Shown in pieces: positions 26,150 through 34,697 of a stretch of 64,000 nt of DNA. Position numbers and translations under genes: made by a program. A model generated the notes under the pieces. That model had not been told where the DNA came from and did no database searches. It saw only the letters and a list, made by a program, of their open reading frames with translations. Position 1 is the first letter of the stretch, and each line of letters starts with the position of its first letter. Source of the DNA: an uncultured Gemmatimonadota bacterium (GTDB taxonomy: Bacteria > Gemmatimonadota > Gemmatimonadetes > Gemmatimonadales > Gemmatimonadaceae); the NCBI GenBank assembly GCA_903882745.1, contig CAIRYG010000014.1, positions 186,001-250,000 of the forward strand, given 5' to 3'.

Positions 26150-26524
26150 ATGTTGAACAAGCGTAAGGGTTTTACCCTGATCGAGCTGCTCATCGTGGTT
26201 GTGATCATCGGCATTTTGGCCGCGATCGCGATTCCGAAGTTCTCGACCACCAAGGAAAAGGCGTACGTCGCGTCGATGAAGTCGGATCTGCGTAACCTGA
26301 TCACTGCCCAGGAAGCCTACTTCTCGGACAACAGCAGCACCTACGCCGCTTCGACCACCGCGCTCGGCACGAGCTACAAGCCGTCGACCGGCGTCACCGT
26401 CACCATCGGCGGCTCCTCGAACACCGGCTGGTCCGCAACGGCCTCGCATAACGCGACCGCGCAGACCTGCACGATCACTCTCGGCGGCACGTCGACGGCG
26501 GAAGGCGAGCCGAGGTGCAGCTGA
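26150..26524 (+). CDS. pilA: Type IV major pilin PilA
   Basis: 124 residues with a six-residue basic leader and the class III signal GFTLIELLIVVVIIGI, cleaved after Gly by PilD and then methylated; Glu5 of the mature protein is present. A short globular part follows, rich in Ser and Thr (about 78 residues after the helix), with two Cys near the end (QTCTITL and PRCS) that can form the usual C-terminal disulfide loop. GGGAG lies eight bases before the ATG. A strong terminator follows, so pilA can be expressed at high level on its own. Confidence 0.95.
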   Translation: MLNKRKGFTLIELLIVVVIIGILAAIAIPKFSTTKEKAYVASMKSDLRNLITAQEAYFSDNSSTYAASTTALGTSYKPSTGVTVTIGGSSNTGWSATASHNATAQTCTITLGGTSTAEGEPRCS

Positions 26525-26565
26525 GCTTTGCTCGTGTAGCTGATTGAGGAAGTGCTGTTGGACCG

Positions 26566-26605
26566 GAGTGGGCCAGGCGATCATCGTCTGGCCCACTCTT
26601 TTTTT
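26566..26605 (+). terminator. Intrinsic terminator of pilA
   Basis: GAGTGGGCCAG pairs with CTGGCCCACTC, with three further pairs around the loop ATCAT, followed directly by seven T. A textbook rho-independent terminator 42 bases after pilA; it separates the abundant pilin from the minor pilin genes. Confidence 0.92.
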
Positions 26606-26680
26606 GGGTTGCACGGATTTGCTACGCCACGCAACAGGTTGATGTCGGATGGTGCCGGCCTCCCGCGTATCGTGTGCGGT

Positions 26681-27028
26681 ATGCGCATACCATGCTCCGC
26701 AGGATTTACGCTCACTGAAGTCGTTGTGGCGCTGCTCGTGGCGTCCGCGGCGGGCGTTGTACTCACGACAACGCTGCTCGCTGAACAGCGACTCCGTCTG
26801 ATTGCCGACGCCGAGCGCGAGGGCGCGCGCGCCGCCCGTGAACAGCTGGAGGTCTTCGCCGCCCGACCATGTGGTGCAGACTCCGCAGGCGTGCGCCGAG
26901 GGGGGTGGGGCGACGTGCGGTGGTCAGCCCGCGCCACGGATGGGGCCTGGACCCTCGTGGACAGCCTGCGCCCGCTGCGGGCGCATCGGGCGATCGTGAT
27001 CAGTGCCACCGTCCGGTGCGCGCCATGA
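26681..27028 (+). CDS. Minor pilin / PilV-like prepilin
   Basis: 115 residues from ATG 26681. A short leader is followed by the prepilin signal GFTLTEVVVALLVASAAG, with the Glu5 position kept, then a helix and a small domain with Cys pairs (RPCGADSAG, TVRCAP). It resembles PilV/type II pseudopilin GspI-like minor pilins. Its stop overlaps the next gene start by 4 bases (ATGA), placing it at the head of a minor-pilin operon that leads towards pilM. Confidence 0.82.
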   Translation: MRIPCSAGFTLTEVVVALLVASAAGVVLTTTLLAEQRLRLIADAEREGARAAREQLEVFAARPCGADSAGVRRGGWGDVRWSARATDGAWTLVDSLRPLRAHRAIVISATVRCAP

Positions 27029-27881
27029 CCGTGCCGAGCGTGAGGTGGGGTGGTACGCCGCCGCGCCGCCGAGGCGCTGTGATCGCGGAGATGATCGTGG
27101 CGCTGGTGATTAGTTGCGTGGTGGCGGCGTTGGCCGCCTCGGCGCTGCTGGCGGCGGAGCGCCGTCTGCGGGCGGGGAGCGGGGCAAGCGATGCGTCCCG
27201 GGTTGAGCAGGACGTGGAGCTGGTGCTCCGTTCGGAGCTCCGCGCCTCGCTTGGCGACAGCGTGGTGCTGCGCGGTGATACCGCGATTGAGGTGCTGGCC
27301 CATGTTGGGACGTCCGTGGTGTGCAGTTGGGGAGGGCGTGTGCTGACGGTGCCCCCGTCGCAGAGTTCCACGGGTGTGCCGCTCAGTCGCTGGCGGTACA
27401 CCCCCGCTGCGGGCGACCTGCTCTATGTGTCGGACAGCACGACGGGTGCCTGGGGGCGCTATGTGGTGGATTCCGCCGTGTGCGTGTGGATGCCGCGGGG
27501 TGTCCGCCATCGACCGGGTTCGAGTCACGAGCGGATAGTGTGCTGCGGCGCCCCGTCACGCGCCTGGTACTCACCGGTGCTCTGGCCGAAGGGCTCGTGG
27601 TGGGATCTCCCGTGCGTATCGTGCGTCGGGGCCGGTGGGGACTCGTGCGCGGCACCGATAAGCGCTGGGAGTTGGCGTATCGCAGCTGTGATCTCCCCGG
27701 GCGCTGTGGTGCATCGCAGCCGGTGGCTGGACCGCTGGCCTCACCCGCCGACAGTGGACTGCGCGTTCGCCTGATGCCAACGGGCGAGGTTGCGCTGGCT
27801 ATTCGGTCGGCGCAATCGGTGGTGTTGGGTCGGGCTGCGCTGATGGTTGTCGTCCCACCGATGACGCGCGCCCTCCCATGA
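27025..27881 (+). pseudogene. PilW-like prepilin gene with apparent frameshift
   Basis: From ATG 27025 the frame encodes a prepilin-type N-terminus (RRRGAVIAEMIVALVISCVV) and a domain to about 27480 (YVVDSAVC). After that the frame becomes Cys/Trp/Pro-rich junk and stops at 27774, whereas the next frame gives good sequence (VRVDAAGC, then SVLRRPVTRLVLTGALAEGL to MVVVPPMTRALP), stopping at 27881. That stop overlaps the next ATG by 4 bases, as elsewhere in this operon. So one protein of about 285 residues appears split by a -1 (or +2) shift near GTGTGCGTGTGG at 27477-27490. A sequencing error, true mutation or recoding are all possible. Confidence 0.7.
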
Positions 27882-28372
27882 CGCGCGCTCCCATGAAGCG
27901 CGCGCCCGTGACGCGCGCTAAGTCTAATAACGACAATCGGTTGCGAAGTGGTCTCGCACTTCCTCTGGCGCTGATGGCGCTTGTGGTGGTCGCCCTGATG
28001 GGGGCGATGGTGCTGGACGCAGCCTTGCAGGACCTGCGGCTCGCGCGGGCGGGGCGGGCGCAAATCACCGCACAGGGGCTCGCCGAATCGGCGCTGGCGC
28101 CACAGGTCGAGGGGGCCACCGACAGCAGCTGGTTGCGGGCGGCGCCTGGTTCGGTGCGCCAGCAGAAGGTGGCGGTGGGGCGCGACACCATAACGTTGAC
28201 GTTGCTCCGGCTCGGCGGGCGGTTTGTCCGGGTCTCGAGCGCCGCCCGAAGTCGGGTTGGGGGCAGCCGGGGGGATGCTGGAATGGTGGCCTATCTGTTG
28301 ATTACGGGTGACAGTGCTGGCGCGCTCCGTCTGCAGCGTGTGCCAGGGTGGTGGTGGGCTCCTGATCCCTAG
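27878..28372 (+). CDS. PilX-like pilus assembly protein
   Basis: 164 residues: a basic N-terminus (RAPMKRAPVTRAKS), one hydrophobic segment (LALPLALMALVVVALMGAMVL), then QDLRLARAGRAQITAQGLAESAL, the usual opening of PilX/PilX_N-type minor pilus proteins. Position between PilW-like and pilM genes agrees. The first codons come from repeated ATGACGCGCGC-type sequence at 27860-27920, so ATG 27893 is an alternative start. The stop codon TAG runs straight into ten G. Confidence 0.7.
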   Translation: MTRAPMKRAPVTRAKSNNDNRLRSGLALPLALMALVVVALMGAMVLDAALQDLRLARAGRAQITAQGLAESALAPQVEGATDSSWLRAAPGSVRQQKVAVGRDTITLTLLRLGGRFVRVSSAARSRVGGSRGDAGMVAYLLITGDSAGALRLQRVPGWWWAPDP

Positions 28373-28381
28373 GGGGGGGGG
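28372..28381. repeat. Run of ten G after the pilX-like gene
   Basis: Ten consecutive G begin with the last base of the TAG stop codon and lie 170 bases before pilM. Such runs are prone to slippage; because it follows the stop it would not alter the protein, but it might affect transcription into pilM. Confidence 0.8.
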
Positions 28382-28549
28382 CGGTACGTCACCGAAATCC
28401 GTTACTTCCCAGCCCGTCCGCTCGTGTGATGTTGGCAGGGGGTCCGTTCGGGCCTTGCGTGCGCTCAGGTGGGTTGTTGGGAGCAGTGTCGGGTTTGGGC
28501 TGCGGCCGGGATTCCGGTCGGGGCCTACTCGGATCTTTGTCCCTTTCGT

Positions 28550-29593
28550 ATGTCGCTTTTCGGCCGCAAGAAGACAACCGTTGGTCTCGATATCGGTTCC
28601 GGCCTCATAAAAGTGGCGGTAATCGAGCACGGGGGTCACGAGCCTACGCTGAAGAAGGTCGTGATTATGCCCTTATTGGTCGATGCGATTGTCGAGGGGG
28701 AGATCATGGATCCCAGCATCGTGTCCGAGGCGATTGCGGCTGCGCTCGTCGAAGCGGGGGTCACGACGAAGGAGGTCGTGGTCGCCGTTGGGGGGCGCGA
28801 TGTCATTATCAAGAAAATTCAGATCGAGCGCGTCAAGGAACACCAAGCGCGCGAGCTCATGCGCTGGGAAGCAGAGCAGCACGTGCCGTTCGACATGGAG
28901 TCCGTTGAACTGGATTTCCAGATTCTCGATCCCGAGGGCACGGGCCACGAGATGCAGGTCCTGCTGGTCGCGGTCAAGCGCGAGCTGGTAGAATCGAAGC
29001 TGCGCGTGTTGTCCGACGCGGGACTCGACGCGTCCTTGGTCGACGTGGACGCTTTTGCTTTGCACAATGCCTTTGAGTTGAATCATCCGGATGCCCTCAC
29101 GGGGCTCGTCGGGCTGCTCAACATCGGGCACGAAGTCACCAACATCAATATTCTTGACGATGGCGTGCCGATCCTCACGCGCGACATCACCGTGGGCACG
29201 CGCCGGTTCCGCGAAGATTTACAAAAAGATCACGGGATGTCGCAGGACGACGCAACGGCGCTGATCCAAGGCTTCGACCGTTCGGAGCAACTCGACGCCG
29301 TGGTCGCGATTCGTGGCGACGAAATCTTTGCCGGTATCGATCGTGCGCTGGCCTTTCTGGCCACCAACTCGCGGAGTGCGGGCGCCTTGCGCACGATGTT
29401 CCTCTGCGGTGGTGGATCGCGAATCCCAGGGCTCGACGACGTGCTGGGCGATCGACTCGGGATTCCGGTTGAACATGCCAACGCACTCGGAAATCTGCAG
29501 GTGGCGAACGGCGCGCTCGACGGTCTCGTGACCGACGAGATCGCACCGCTCTTGATGCTGTCTATCGGACTGGCGCTACGCCAGAGCGCCTGA
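28550..29593 (+). CDS. pilM: Type IV pilus assembly ATPase-fold protein PilM
   Basis: 347 residues, usual PilM length. Actin-like fold: phosphate loop VGLDIGSGLIKVAVIE, LLNIGHEVTNINI, and LCGGGSRIPGL. In other species PilM binds the cytoplasmic N-terminus of PilN and links the inner-membrane PilNO ring to the motor. ATG 28550 gives the standard MSLFGRKK start; the longer open frame upstream is not conserved. It is first of pilMNOPQ. Confidence 0.96.
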   Translation: MSLFGRKKTTVGLDIGSGLIKVAVIEHGGHEPTLKKVVIMPLLVDAIVEGEIMDPSIVSEAIAAALVEAGVTTKEVVVAVGGRDVIIKKIQIERVKEHQARELMRWEAEQHVPFDMESVELDFQILDPEGTGHEMQVLLVAVKRELVESKLRVLSDAGLDASLVDVDAFALHNAFELNHPDALTGLVGLLNIGHEVTNINILDDGVPILTRDITVGTRRFREDLQKDHGMSQDDATALIQGFDRSEQLDAVVAIRGDEIFAGIDRALAFLATNSRSAGALRTMFLCGGGSRIPGLDDVLGDRLGIPVEHANALGNLQVANGALDGLVTDEIAPLLMLSIGLALRQSA

Positions 29594-29600
29594 GCATCCG

Positions 29601-30353
29601 ATGATTGAGATCAACCTCCTTCCCGGCGCGAAACGCAAGCAGCCGTCGGCCGCCAAAATGGAAGTCGGCGCCGCGTTCCGTGAACTGGCCTCCCGCTATC
29701 AGGTCGATCGGCTGCTCCTGGGCTCGGTGGCACTCTTTGTTGCCGGCCTCGCCGCCGTCGCGGGGATGTGGTACTTCCAAGGCAAGAGCTTTGAGGACGT
29801 GAAGGCGCACGAGGTCAAGTCGCACGGTGATTCGCTCCGGTTCGCCCAAGTCATTAAGCAGCGAGCCGTAGCGTCCGCGGTTCGCGACTCGGTTGCGCGC
29901 CAACTGCGCATCATCAACTCGCTCGACGGGTCGCGGTTCGTGTGGCCCCATGTCCTCGAATCCGTCAGTCGCGCCCTGCCAAGCTATACCTGGCTCGTGT
30001 CGCTCCAACAAACGAGCGCGGTCACCTCGCTCACGCCAGAGATCGACGCGGGGCTTTTCACCGGCGGCGATCCCGCCAAGATCGCGGCCGAAGCCGATAG
30101 CGCACTGAAAGCCTCACAAAACGTGAAGGTGCGGATCGTTGGGCAAACGGTGGATGTGCAGGCGATTACCCGTTTCTGGAAGCAGCTCGAGGCCTCGCCC
30201 TATCTGCAGGACGTCCAACTCGTCAAAACTGAGGTGGTCTCCCTTCAGCCGTCGGGCAAGGAAGCCACGCAGTTTACGCTCGAGATGCGCTGGCAGCAGC
30301 CGGATTCGTCGGCCATCCGACGCGCGCCCTTTCGTTCCACGGAGCGCCCCTGA
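29601..30353 (+). CDS. pilN: Type IV pilus assembly protein PilN
   Basis: 250 residues starting with the PilM-binding signature MIEINLLPGAKRK, followed by one membrane helix (about 38-58, LLLGSVALFVAGLAAVAGMW) and a periplasmic part with a coiled-coil and ferredoxin-like fold. The N-terminal linker between motif and helix is slightly long, and an insertion (SALTPEID-type region about 135-165) makes the protein larger than the usual 180-200 residues. It forms heterodimers with PilO. Confidence 0.93.
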   Translation: MIEINLLPGAKRKQPSAAKMEVGAAFRELASRYQVDRLLLGSVALFVAGLAAVAGMWYFQGKSFEDVKAHEVKSHGDSLRFAQVIKQRAVASAVRDSVARQLRIINSLDGSRFVWPHVLESVSRALPSYTWLVSLQQTSAVTSLTPEIDAGLFTGGDPAKIAAEADSALKASQNVKVRIVGQTVDVQAITRFWKQLEASPYLQDVQLVKTEVVSLQPSGKEATQFTLEMRWQQPDSSAIRRAPFRSTERP

Positions 30354-31009
30354 TGGCATTCGGTCTCCCCACGGATCCGCGCGGTCAGCGACTCTTCTTC
30401 CTTGGCTTCCTCGGCATTGCCGCCGCAGGGGGCTATTGGTACGGCGTCTTCGAGCCAAAGCGCCTCGAGATCCACGAACTGCGCGTTCGGCTCGACACCG
30501 TCGACAGCCTCAACCGGCTGGCCAAGATCGAAATTTCCAAAGGGAACACCAAGCAGATCAACGCCACCACGGATCGTAGTCGCGCTGACCTCGCGACGCT
30601 GCGTACACTGGTGCCTGACGGGGCGGAGGTCTCCGCCCTCATTGACCAGATCTCAAACTCGGCGCGACGCGCGAATCTCGACATTGGAACTGTCGAGCCG
30701 CTGCCCGTGGTCGAAGGGGAACTGTTCGACACGCATCGCTATCGCATGCGCCTGACGGGTCCGTATCACGACATCGCCGTGGTGCTGGCCAACATTGGAT
30801 CGCTCCCGCGAATCGTGACGCCGGTCAACTTGTCGCTGGCCCTTCCGCCGACGCTCAACGCGAAAGTGCCCCCGGGAAAGCAGCCGCTGATTGCGACCTT
30901 TGAACTGCAAACCGCCGTCGTGCGCACGGCCCCGCCAAAGCAAAAGTCGAGACCAAAGCGCGCGGCTGCTCCTGCTCCCGCAAGTCCGGCGAAGGGAGGT
31001 GGCGCATGA
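30353..31009 (+). CDS. pilO: Type IV pilus assembly protein PilO
   Basis: 218 residues; the ATG shares its A with the pilN stop (TGATG). A single membrane helix (about 10-30, LFFLGFLGIAAAGGYWYGVF) precedes a coiled-coil and a domain with GTVEPLPVVEGELF and the typical YRMRLTGPYHDIAVVLANIGSLPRI segment split across it. The C-terminal tail is basic and Pro/Ala-rich (KSRPKRAAAPAPA). It pairs with PilN and contacts PilP in the alignment complex. Confidence 0.93.
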   Translation: MAFGLPTDPRGQRLFFLGFLGIAAAGGYWYGVFEPKRLEIHELRVRLDTVDSLNRLAKIEISKGNTKQINATTDRSRADLATLRTLVPDGAEVSALIDQISNSARRANLDIGTVEPLPVVEGELFDTHRYRMRLTGPYHDIAVVLANIGSLPRIVTPVNLSLALPPTLNAKVPPGKQPLIATFELQTAVVRTAPPKQKSRPKRAAAPAPASPAKGGGA

Positions 31010-31557
31010 TTCGCGCGTTACATCGCTCGGGTACGCAGACGGTCCTGCGGATGGTGGTGCGGGTGGTCCTGCCGGTGGTCGTCTCGGTGGCGATCGGGCC
31101 AGTCTTGGCCGTTGCACAGGGCACGCCCAGCGCAAAGCCACGCGTCACGACTCCGGCCCCGGCCACCACGACCGCGCCGTCCCCTAAAGACAGCGCCGGC
31201 GTCGTGATTATGCGTGAGGTCTACAGCTATCCCACGGAAGGGCGCCGCGATCCATTCGTGTCGCTCATGACCACGGGCGAGCTGCGGCCGTTGCTGACCG
31301 ACCTGGTGCTGCTCGGCGTGATCTACGATACGGAATCGCCACGGCGCTCCATTGCGATCCTCACCGACGGTTCCACCGGCCAAACGTATCGCGTGACGGT
31401 CGGTACGACGATCGGCCGCATGAAAATCGCCAAGATCGGGCAACAAGACGTGACGTTCGCTGTCGACGAGTTTGGCATGAGCCGACAGCAGACGTTGGTC
31501 ATGGATAAGTCGCCAAAGAAAGACGCCAAAGGTAATACCACAAGGAGACCGCAATGA
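31006..31557 (+). CDS. pilP: PilP-like pilus alignment protein
   Basis: 183 residues starting in an ATGA overlap with pilO. It has an N-terminal hydrophobic anchor or signal, then a Pro/Thr-rich linker and the PilP beta domain: GRRDPFVSL, LVLLGVIYD, TYRVTVGTTIGRMKIAKI. The family bridges PilNO to the secretin. No lipobox Cys is present, unlike the lipoprotein PilP of Pseudomonas and Neisseria, so the protein is probably held by its hydrophobic N-terminus. Four-base overlap with pilQ follows. Confidence 0.88.
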   Translation: MIRALHRSGTQTVLRMVVRVVLPVVVSVAIGPVLAVAQGTPSAKPRVTTPAPATTTAPSPKDSAGVVIMREVYSYPTEGRRDPFVSLMTTGELRPLLTDLVLLGVIYDTESPRRSIAILTDGSTGQTYRVTVGTTIGRMKIAKIGQQDVTFAVDEFGMSRQQTLVMDKSPKKDAKGNTTRRPQ

Positions 31558-33488
31558 CGCGAGTCCGTCACATCGCGGCAATGTTTGCTGCGTGCCTGCT
31601 CATCGCGATCGGTGCCCCGCGCGCCGCCGCCGAGCGTATCAAGCACGACAACGCCCCAGGGAGTGTCACGGCCGTGAGCGTGACCCCAGGAACGGGACGT
31701 GCAGACGTTGTGATTGCCGTCGAAGGCCCTATCGAAATTTTTGACTTTACACTCGAGGCGCCGCGCCGGATTGTTGTCGATCTGCGCGGTGCAACGCTGG
31801 GTGTCGCGGCGCGCCTCTACGACAAGGTCGCACGCGGTGGCATCACCAACGTGCGCCTTGCGCAGTACAAGCCTGGGGTTGTGCGCGTGGTGCTCGACCT
31901 CGATGGTCAACACGAATACACGATTGTGCGCGGCGAGAAGGACGTCCGCATTTCCGTGGCGGGCTCCGATCGCTTTGCCACGTGGAACCTTGGGGGGAGT
32001 GCCGAAGCCGCAGAGAAGGCGTCATCCACGACGCCTCGTCCGGCGAACGCGCGAAGCACCAAGGAGTCGACCCAGCAGTCGCAGTCGGCGCAGCAGGCGC
32101 AAGAGCGTCGCATCACGGTGTCATTCCAAGAAACGCACATCCGCGACGTCATCACCAGTTTTGCGCAGTTCAGCGGCCGGACGATTGTCGTTGGGCGCCA
32201 AGTGGACGGCTTCGTAACGGCTGACATTAAGGATCAACCGTGGGACCTCGCACTCAAGAGCATCTTGTCGTCGCAGGGGCTCTCGCTCGTGTTAGATCCG
32301 TCGGGCATCATCACGGTCGACAGCTACGCCAATATTGCCGACAAGCAACGGGTTGAGCCGGTGCAGACGCAGGTCATTCAGGTGAACTACGCCAAAGCCG
32401 AGACGATGGCGTCCACGGTACGCCAACTGCTGGGCGCCGGGTGTGGCGGCGCTGGCGCGACTGCGCCAAAGCCAGTCGTGCCTGACGCCTTCGGCTCGAG
32501 TCCGTCGAGTGCCGGCACTGCGGCGGCCGCCGGCGCTGGAGTTGCAGGCGGCGCTGTCACGGCAAGTTGCAACGCGCGCGGCGTCGTGAGCTTTGATGAG
32601 AAAACCAACTCGGTCATCGTGACTGAGACACCGGGACGCCTCGCCGACATCGCCAACTATATCCGCGATCTCGACGTGCGCACGCCGCAGGTTGCGATCA
32701 AAGCCAAAATCATTGCCGTTGATCGCACGGGAACGGAGCAGTTGGGGATCAGCTACGACTTGGGCTCCGCCAACGCGTTCAGCAATGCGTTAGTCCCGCG
32801 TCTCAATGGCGACACGCCGCTCCCGGGCGACTTCCGCGTGAACATTTCCGGCGACGGACTTGCGGGTGTGGCCAACGCAAGTCGCGCCTACAAATCCACG
32901 TCGTCGCTCGCGCTGATCTACAACATGACGCTTGGCGGCTTCAATCTGACCTCGTTCCTCGACGCGCTCAGCGAACAGCAGCTCTCCGACGTGCAGGCCG
33001 AACCGAGCACCACAACGGTCGACAATCGCGAAGCCGAGCTCTTTGCAGGCACGCAGATCGCCTACTTGCTCACCCCGCCGACTATTCCGGGGCAGCTCTC
33101 GCAGTCTGGCCCGCAGCAGCAGCGGCAAGATGTTGGCATCACGCTCCGCGTGACGCCCCATGTGACCGCCAATCATCAGGTGCTTATGTCGGTGTACGCC
33201 GAGCAACAGTCGCTCGCCGGCGCCACGGTCGCAGGCCCGACCATCAACAAGCGCTTCAGCCGCAACGAAGTGCTCGTCGGCGACGGCGAGACCGCTGTCA
33301 TTGGCGGGCTAACGCAAACGCAGGTCACGCGGAACCAGCGTGGCATCCCATTCCTGATGAGCCTCCCAGGTATCGGACGCCTCTTTTCCGAGACAGAAAC
33401 GGTGGAACGGAAACAAGACCTTCTCATTCTGATCACGCCACGGATTATCGACGATGGCGAGATCGTTCGACCGGCCAAGACGCCGTGA
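31554..33488 (+). CDS. pilQ: Type IV pilus secretin PilQ
   Basis: 644 residues: signal peptide (to about 26), one AMIN domain (about 35-140, peptidoglycan binding), a Ser/Gln linker, the STN/N0 domain (about 182-265, RITVSFQETHIRDVITSF), an N1-type domain with a Gly/Ala-rich insertion (about 300-345), and the secretin gate and barrel (LRVTPHVTANHQVLM, GDGETAVIGGL, PGIGRLF, LLILITPRI). It forms the outer-membrane pore for the pilus. Only one AMIN domain is seen; Pseudomonas PilQ has two. Overlaps aroC by 4 bases. Confidence 0.96.
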   Translation: MTRVRHIAAMFAACLLIAIGAPRAAAERIKHDNAPGSVTAVSVTPGTGRADVVIAVEGPIEIFDFTLEAPRRIVVDLRGATLGVAARLYDKVARGGITNVRLAQYKPGVVRVVLDLDGQHEYTIVRGEKDVRISVAGSDRFATWNLGGSAEAAEKASSTTPRPANARSTKESTQQSQSAQQAQERRITVSFQETHIRDVITSFAQFSGRTIVVGRQVDGFVTADIKDQPWDLALKSILSSQGLSLVLDPSGIITVDSYANIADKQRVEPVQTQVIQVNYAKAETMASTVRQLLGAGCGGAGATAPKPVVPDAFGSSPSSAGTAAAAGAGVAGGAVTASCNARGVVSFDEKTNSVIVTETPGRLADIANYIRDLDVRTPQVAIKAKIIAVDRTGTEQLGISYDLGSANAFSNALVPRLNGDTPLPGDFRVNISGDGLAGVANASRAYKSTSSLALIYNMTLGGFNLTSFLDALSEQQLSDVQAEPSTTTVDNREAELFAGTQIAYLLTPPTIPGQLSQSGPQQQRQDVGITLRVTPHVTANHQVLMSVYAEQQSLAGATVAGPTINKRFSRNEVLVGDGETAVIGGLTQTQVTRNQRGIPFLMSLPGIGRLFSETETVERKQDLLILITPRIIDDGEIVRPAKTP

Positions 33489-34678
33489 TTCGTTTTGTGA
33501 CGGCCGGTGAGTCGCACGGCAAAGCGCTGGTCAGCCTCATCGAGGGAGTCCCGGCGGGACTCCCTCTGCTTGCTGCGGACATCGACACGCAGCTCGCCCG
33601 TCGCCAACAAGGCTACGGACGCGGCCGACGCATGCAGATCGAAACCGATCGCGCCGAGTTTCTCTCTGGCGTGCGGGCCGGCCAGACGATTGGCTCGCCG
33701 ATCGCCATGCTGATCCGCAACAGCGACTGGAAGAACTGGGAAGCCATCATGGACGCCGCGCCTCGCGACGAGGATTCGACCGCAGAAGGGCGCAAGCGTC
33801 AGGTGACGCGCGTGCGCCCAGGGCACGCCGATCTTACGGGCGTTCTCAAGTATGACCGCGATGATGCCCGTGACATTCTCGAACGCGCCTCAGCGCGCGA
33901 GACCACGGCCCGTGTAGCCGCCGGGGCGGTGGCGCGTCGGTTGCTCGCGGAGTTTGGTGTGCGCATTGGCTCGCACTTGGTGCACCTCGGTGGGGTCGAC
34001 GCCACACGCCCGAACCCAATGCCAACGGATATCAATGGCGCGGCCGACGGTTCCCCTCTGCGCACTCTCGACGCTGCGGCAGAAGCCCTGATGATCGCGC
34101 GCATTGATCTTGCCAAAAAAGAGGGCAATACGCTCGGCGGTATTTGCGAAGTGGTCGTCGACGGGCTCCCAGTGGGACTCGGCTCGCATGTGAGCTGGGA
34201 TCGAAAGCTCGATGGTCGATTAGGTGCCGCGCTCATGAGCATTCCCGCCGTGAAGGGCGTGGAGATCGGGATGGGGTTCGAGACCGCGCGCCGCACCGGC
34301 GCTGAGGTCCACGACGAAATCGAGATGGCGCCCGGATCGCCGCGCACCGGGAATGTGCGGCGCGTTACGAATCGCGCGGGCGGACTCGAAGGGGGCATGA
34401 CGAGCGGCGAGCCACTCGTGATCAAAGTCGCGATGAAGCCGATCAGCACATTGATGCGCCCGCTGCACACTATCGACACCAAGACGGCAGCACCAGCAGA
34501 AGCCGCCGCAGAGCGGAGCGATGTGACCGCTGTGCCGGCGATGGGGGTGATTGCCGAGGCAATGACGGCGCTTGTGATGGCGGATGCGTTCGTGGAGAAG
34601 TTCGGCGGCGACTCGATCAACGAGCTGCGCCGCAACTACGACGCGTATCTCGCGCACATCGCGACGCGACTTGGCTGA
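33485..34678 (+). CDS. aroC: Chorismate synthase
   Basis: 397 residues from a GTG overlapping the pilQ stop (GTGA). Family signatures are present: VTAGESHGKALV, RRQQGYGRG, RVRPGHADLTG, and GGICEVVVDGLPVGLGSHV. It converts EPSP to chorismate with reduced FMN, the last step of the shikimate pathway. Linkage of pilMNOPQ to shikimate genes also occurs in gamma-proteobacteria, where aroK-aroB follow pilQ; here it is aroC-aroK. Confidence 0.97.
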   Translation: MIRFVTAGESHGKALVSLIEGVPAGLPLLAADIDTQLARRQQGYGRGRRMQIETDRAEFLSGVRAGQTIGSPIAMLIRNSDWKNWEAIMDAAPRDEDSTAEGRKRQVTRVRPGHADLTGVLKYDRDDARDILERASARETTARVAAGAVARRLLAEFGVRIGSHLVHLGGVDATRPNPMPTDINGAADGSPLRTLDAAAEALMIARIDLAKKEGNTLGGICEVVVDGLPVGLGSHVSWDRKLDGRLGAALMSIPAVKGVEIGMGFETARRTGAEVHDEIEMAPGSPRTGNVRRVTNRAGGLEGGMTSGEPLVIKVAMKPISTLMRPLHTIDTKTAAPAEAAAERSDVTAVPAMGVIAEAMTALVMADAFVEKFGGDSINELRRNYDAYLAHIATRLG

Positions 34679-34697
34679 GGCTCCCGCGGCATCAGCG

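Noticed and set aside
34584-34697. Longer aroK reading through the end of aroC
   Set aside because: The extension is the out-of-frame translation of aroC and precedes the normal shikimate-kinase N-terminus.
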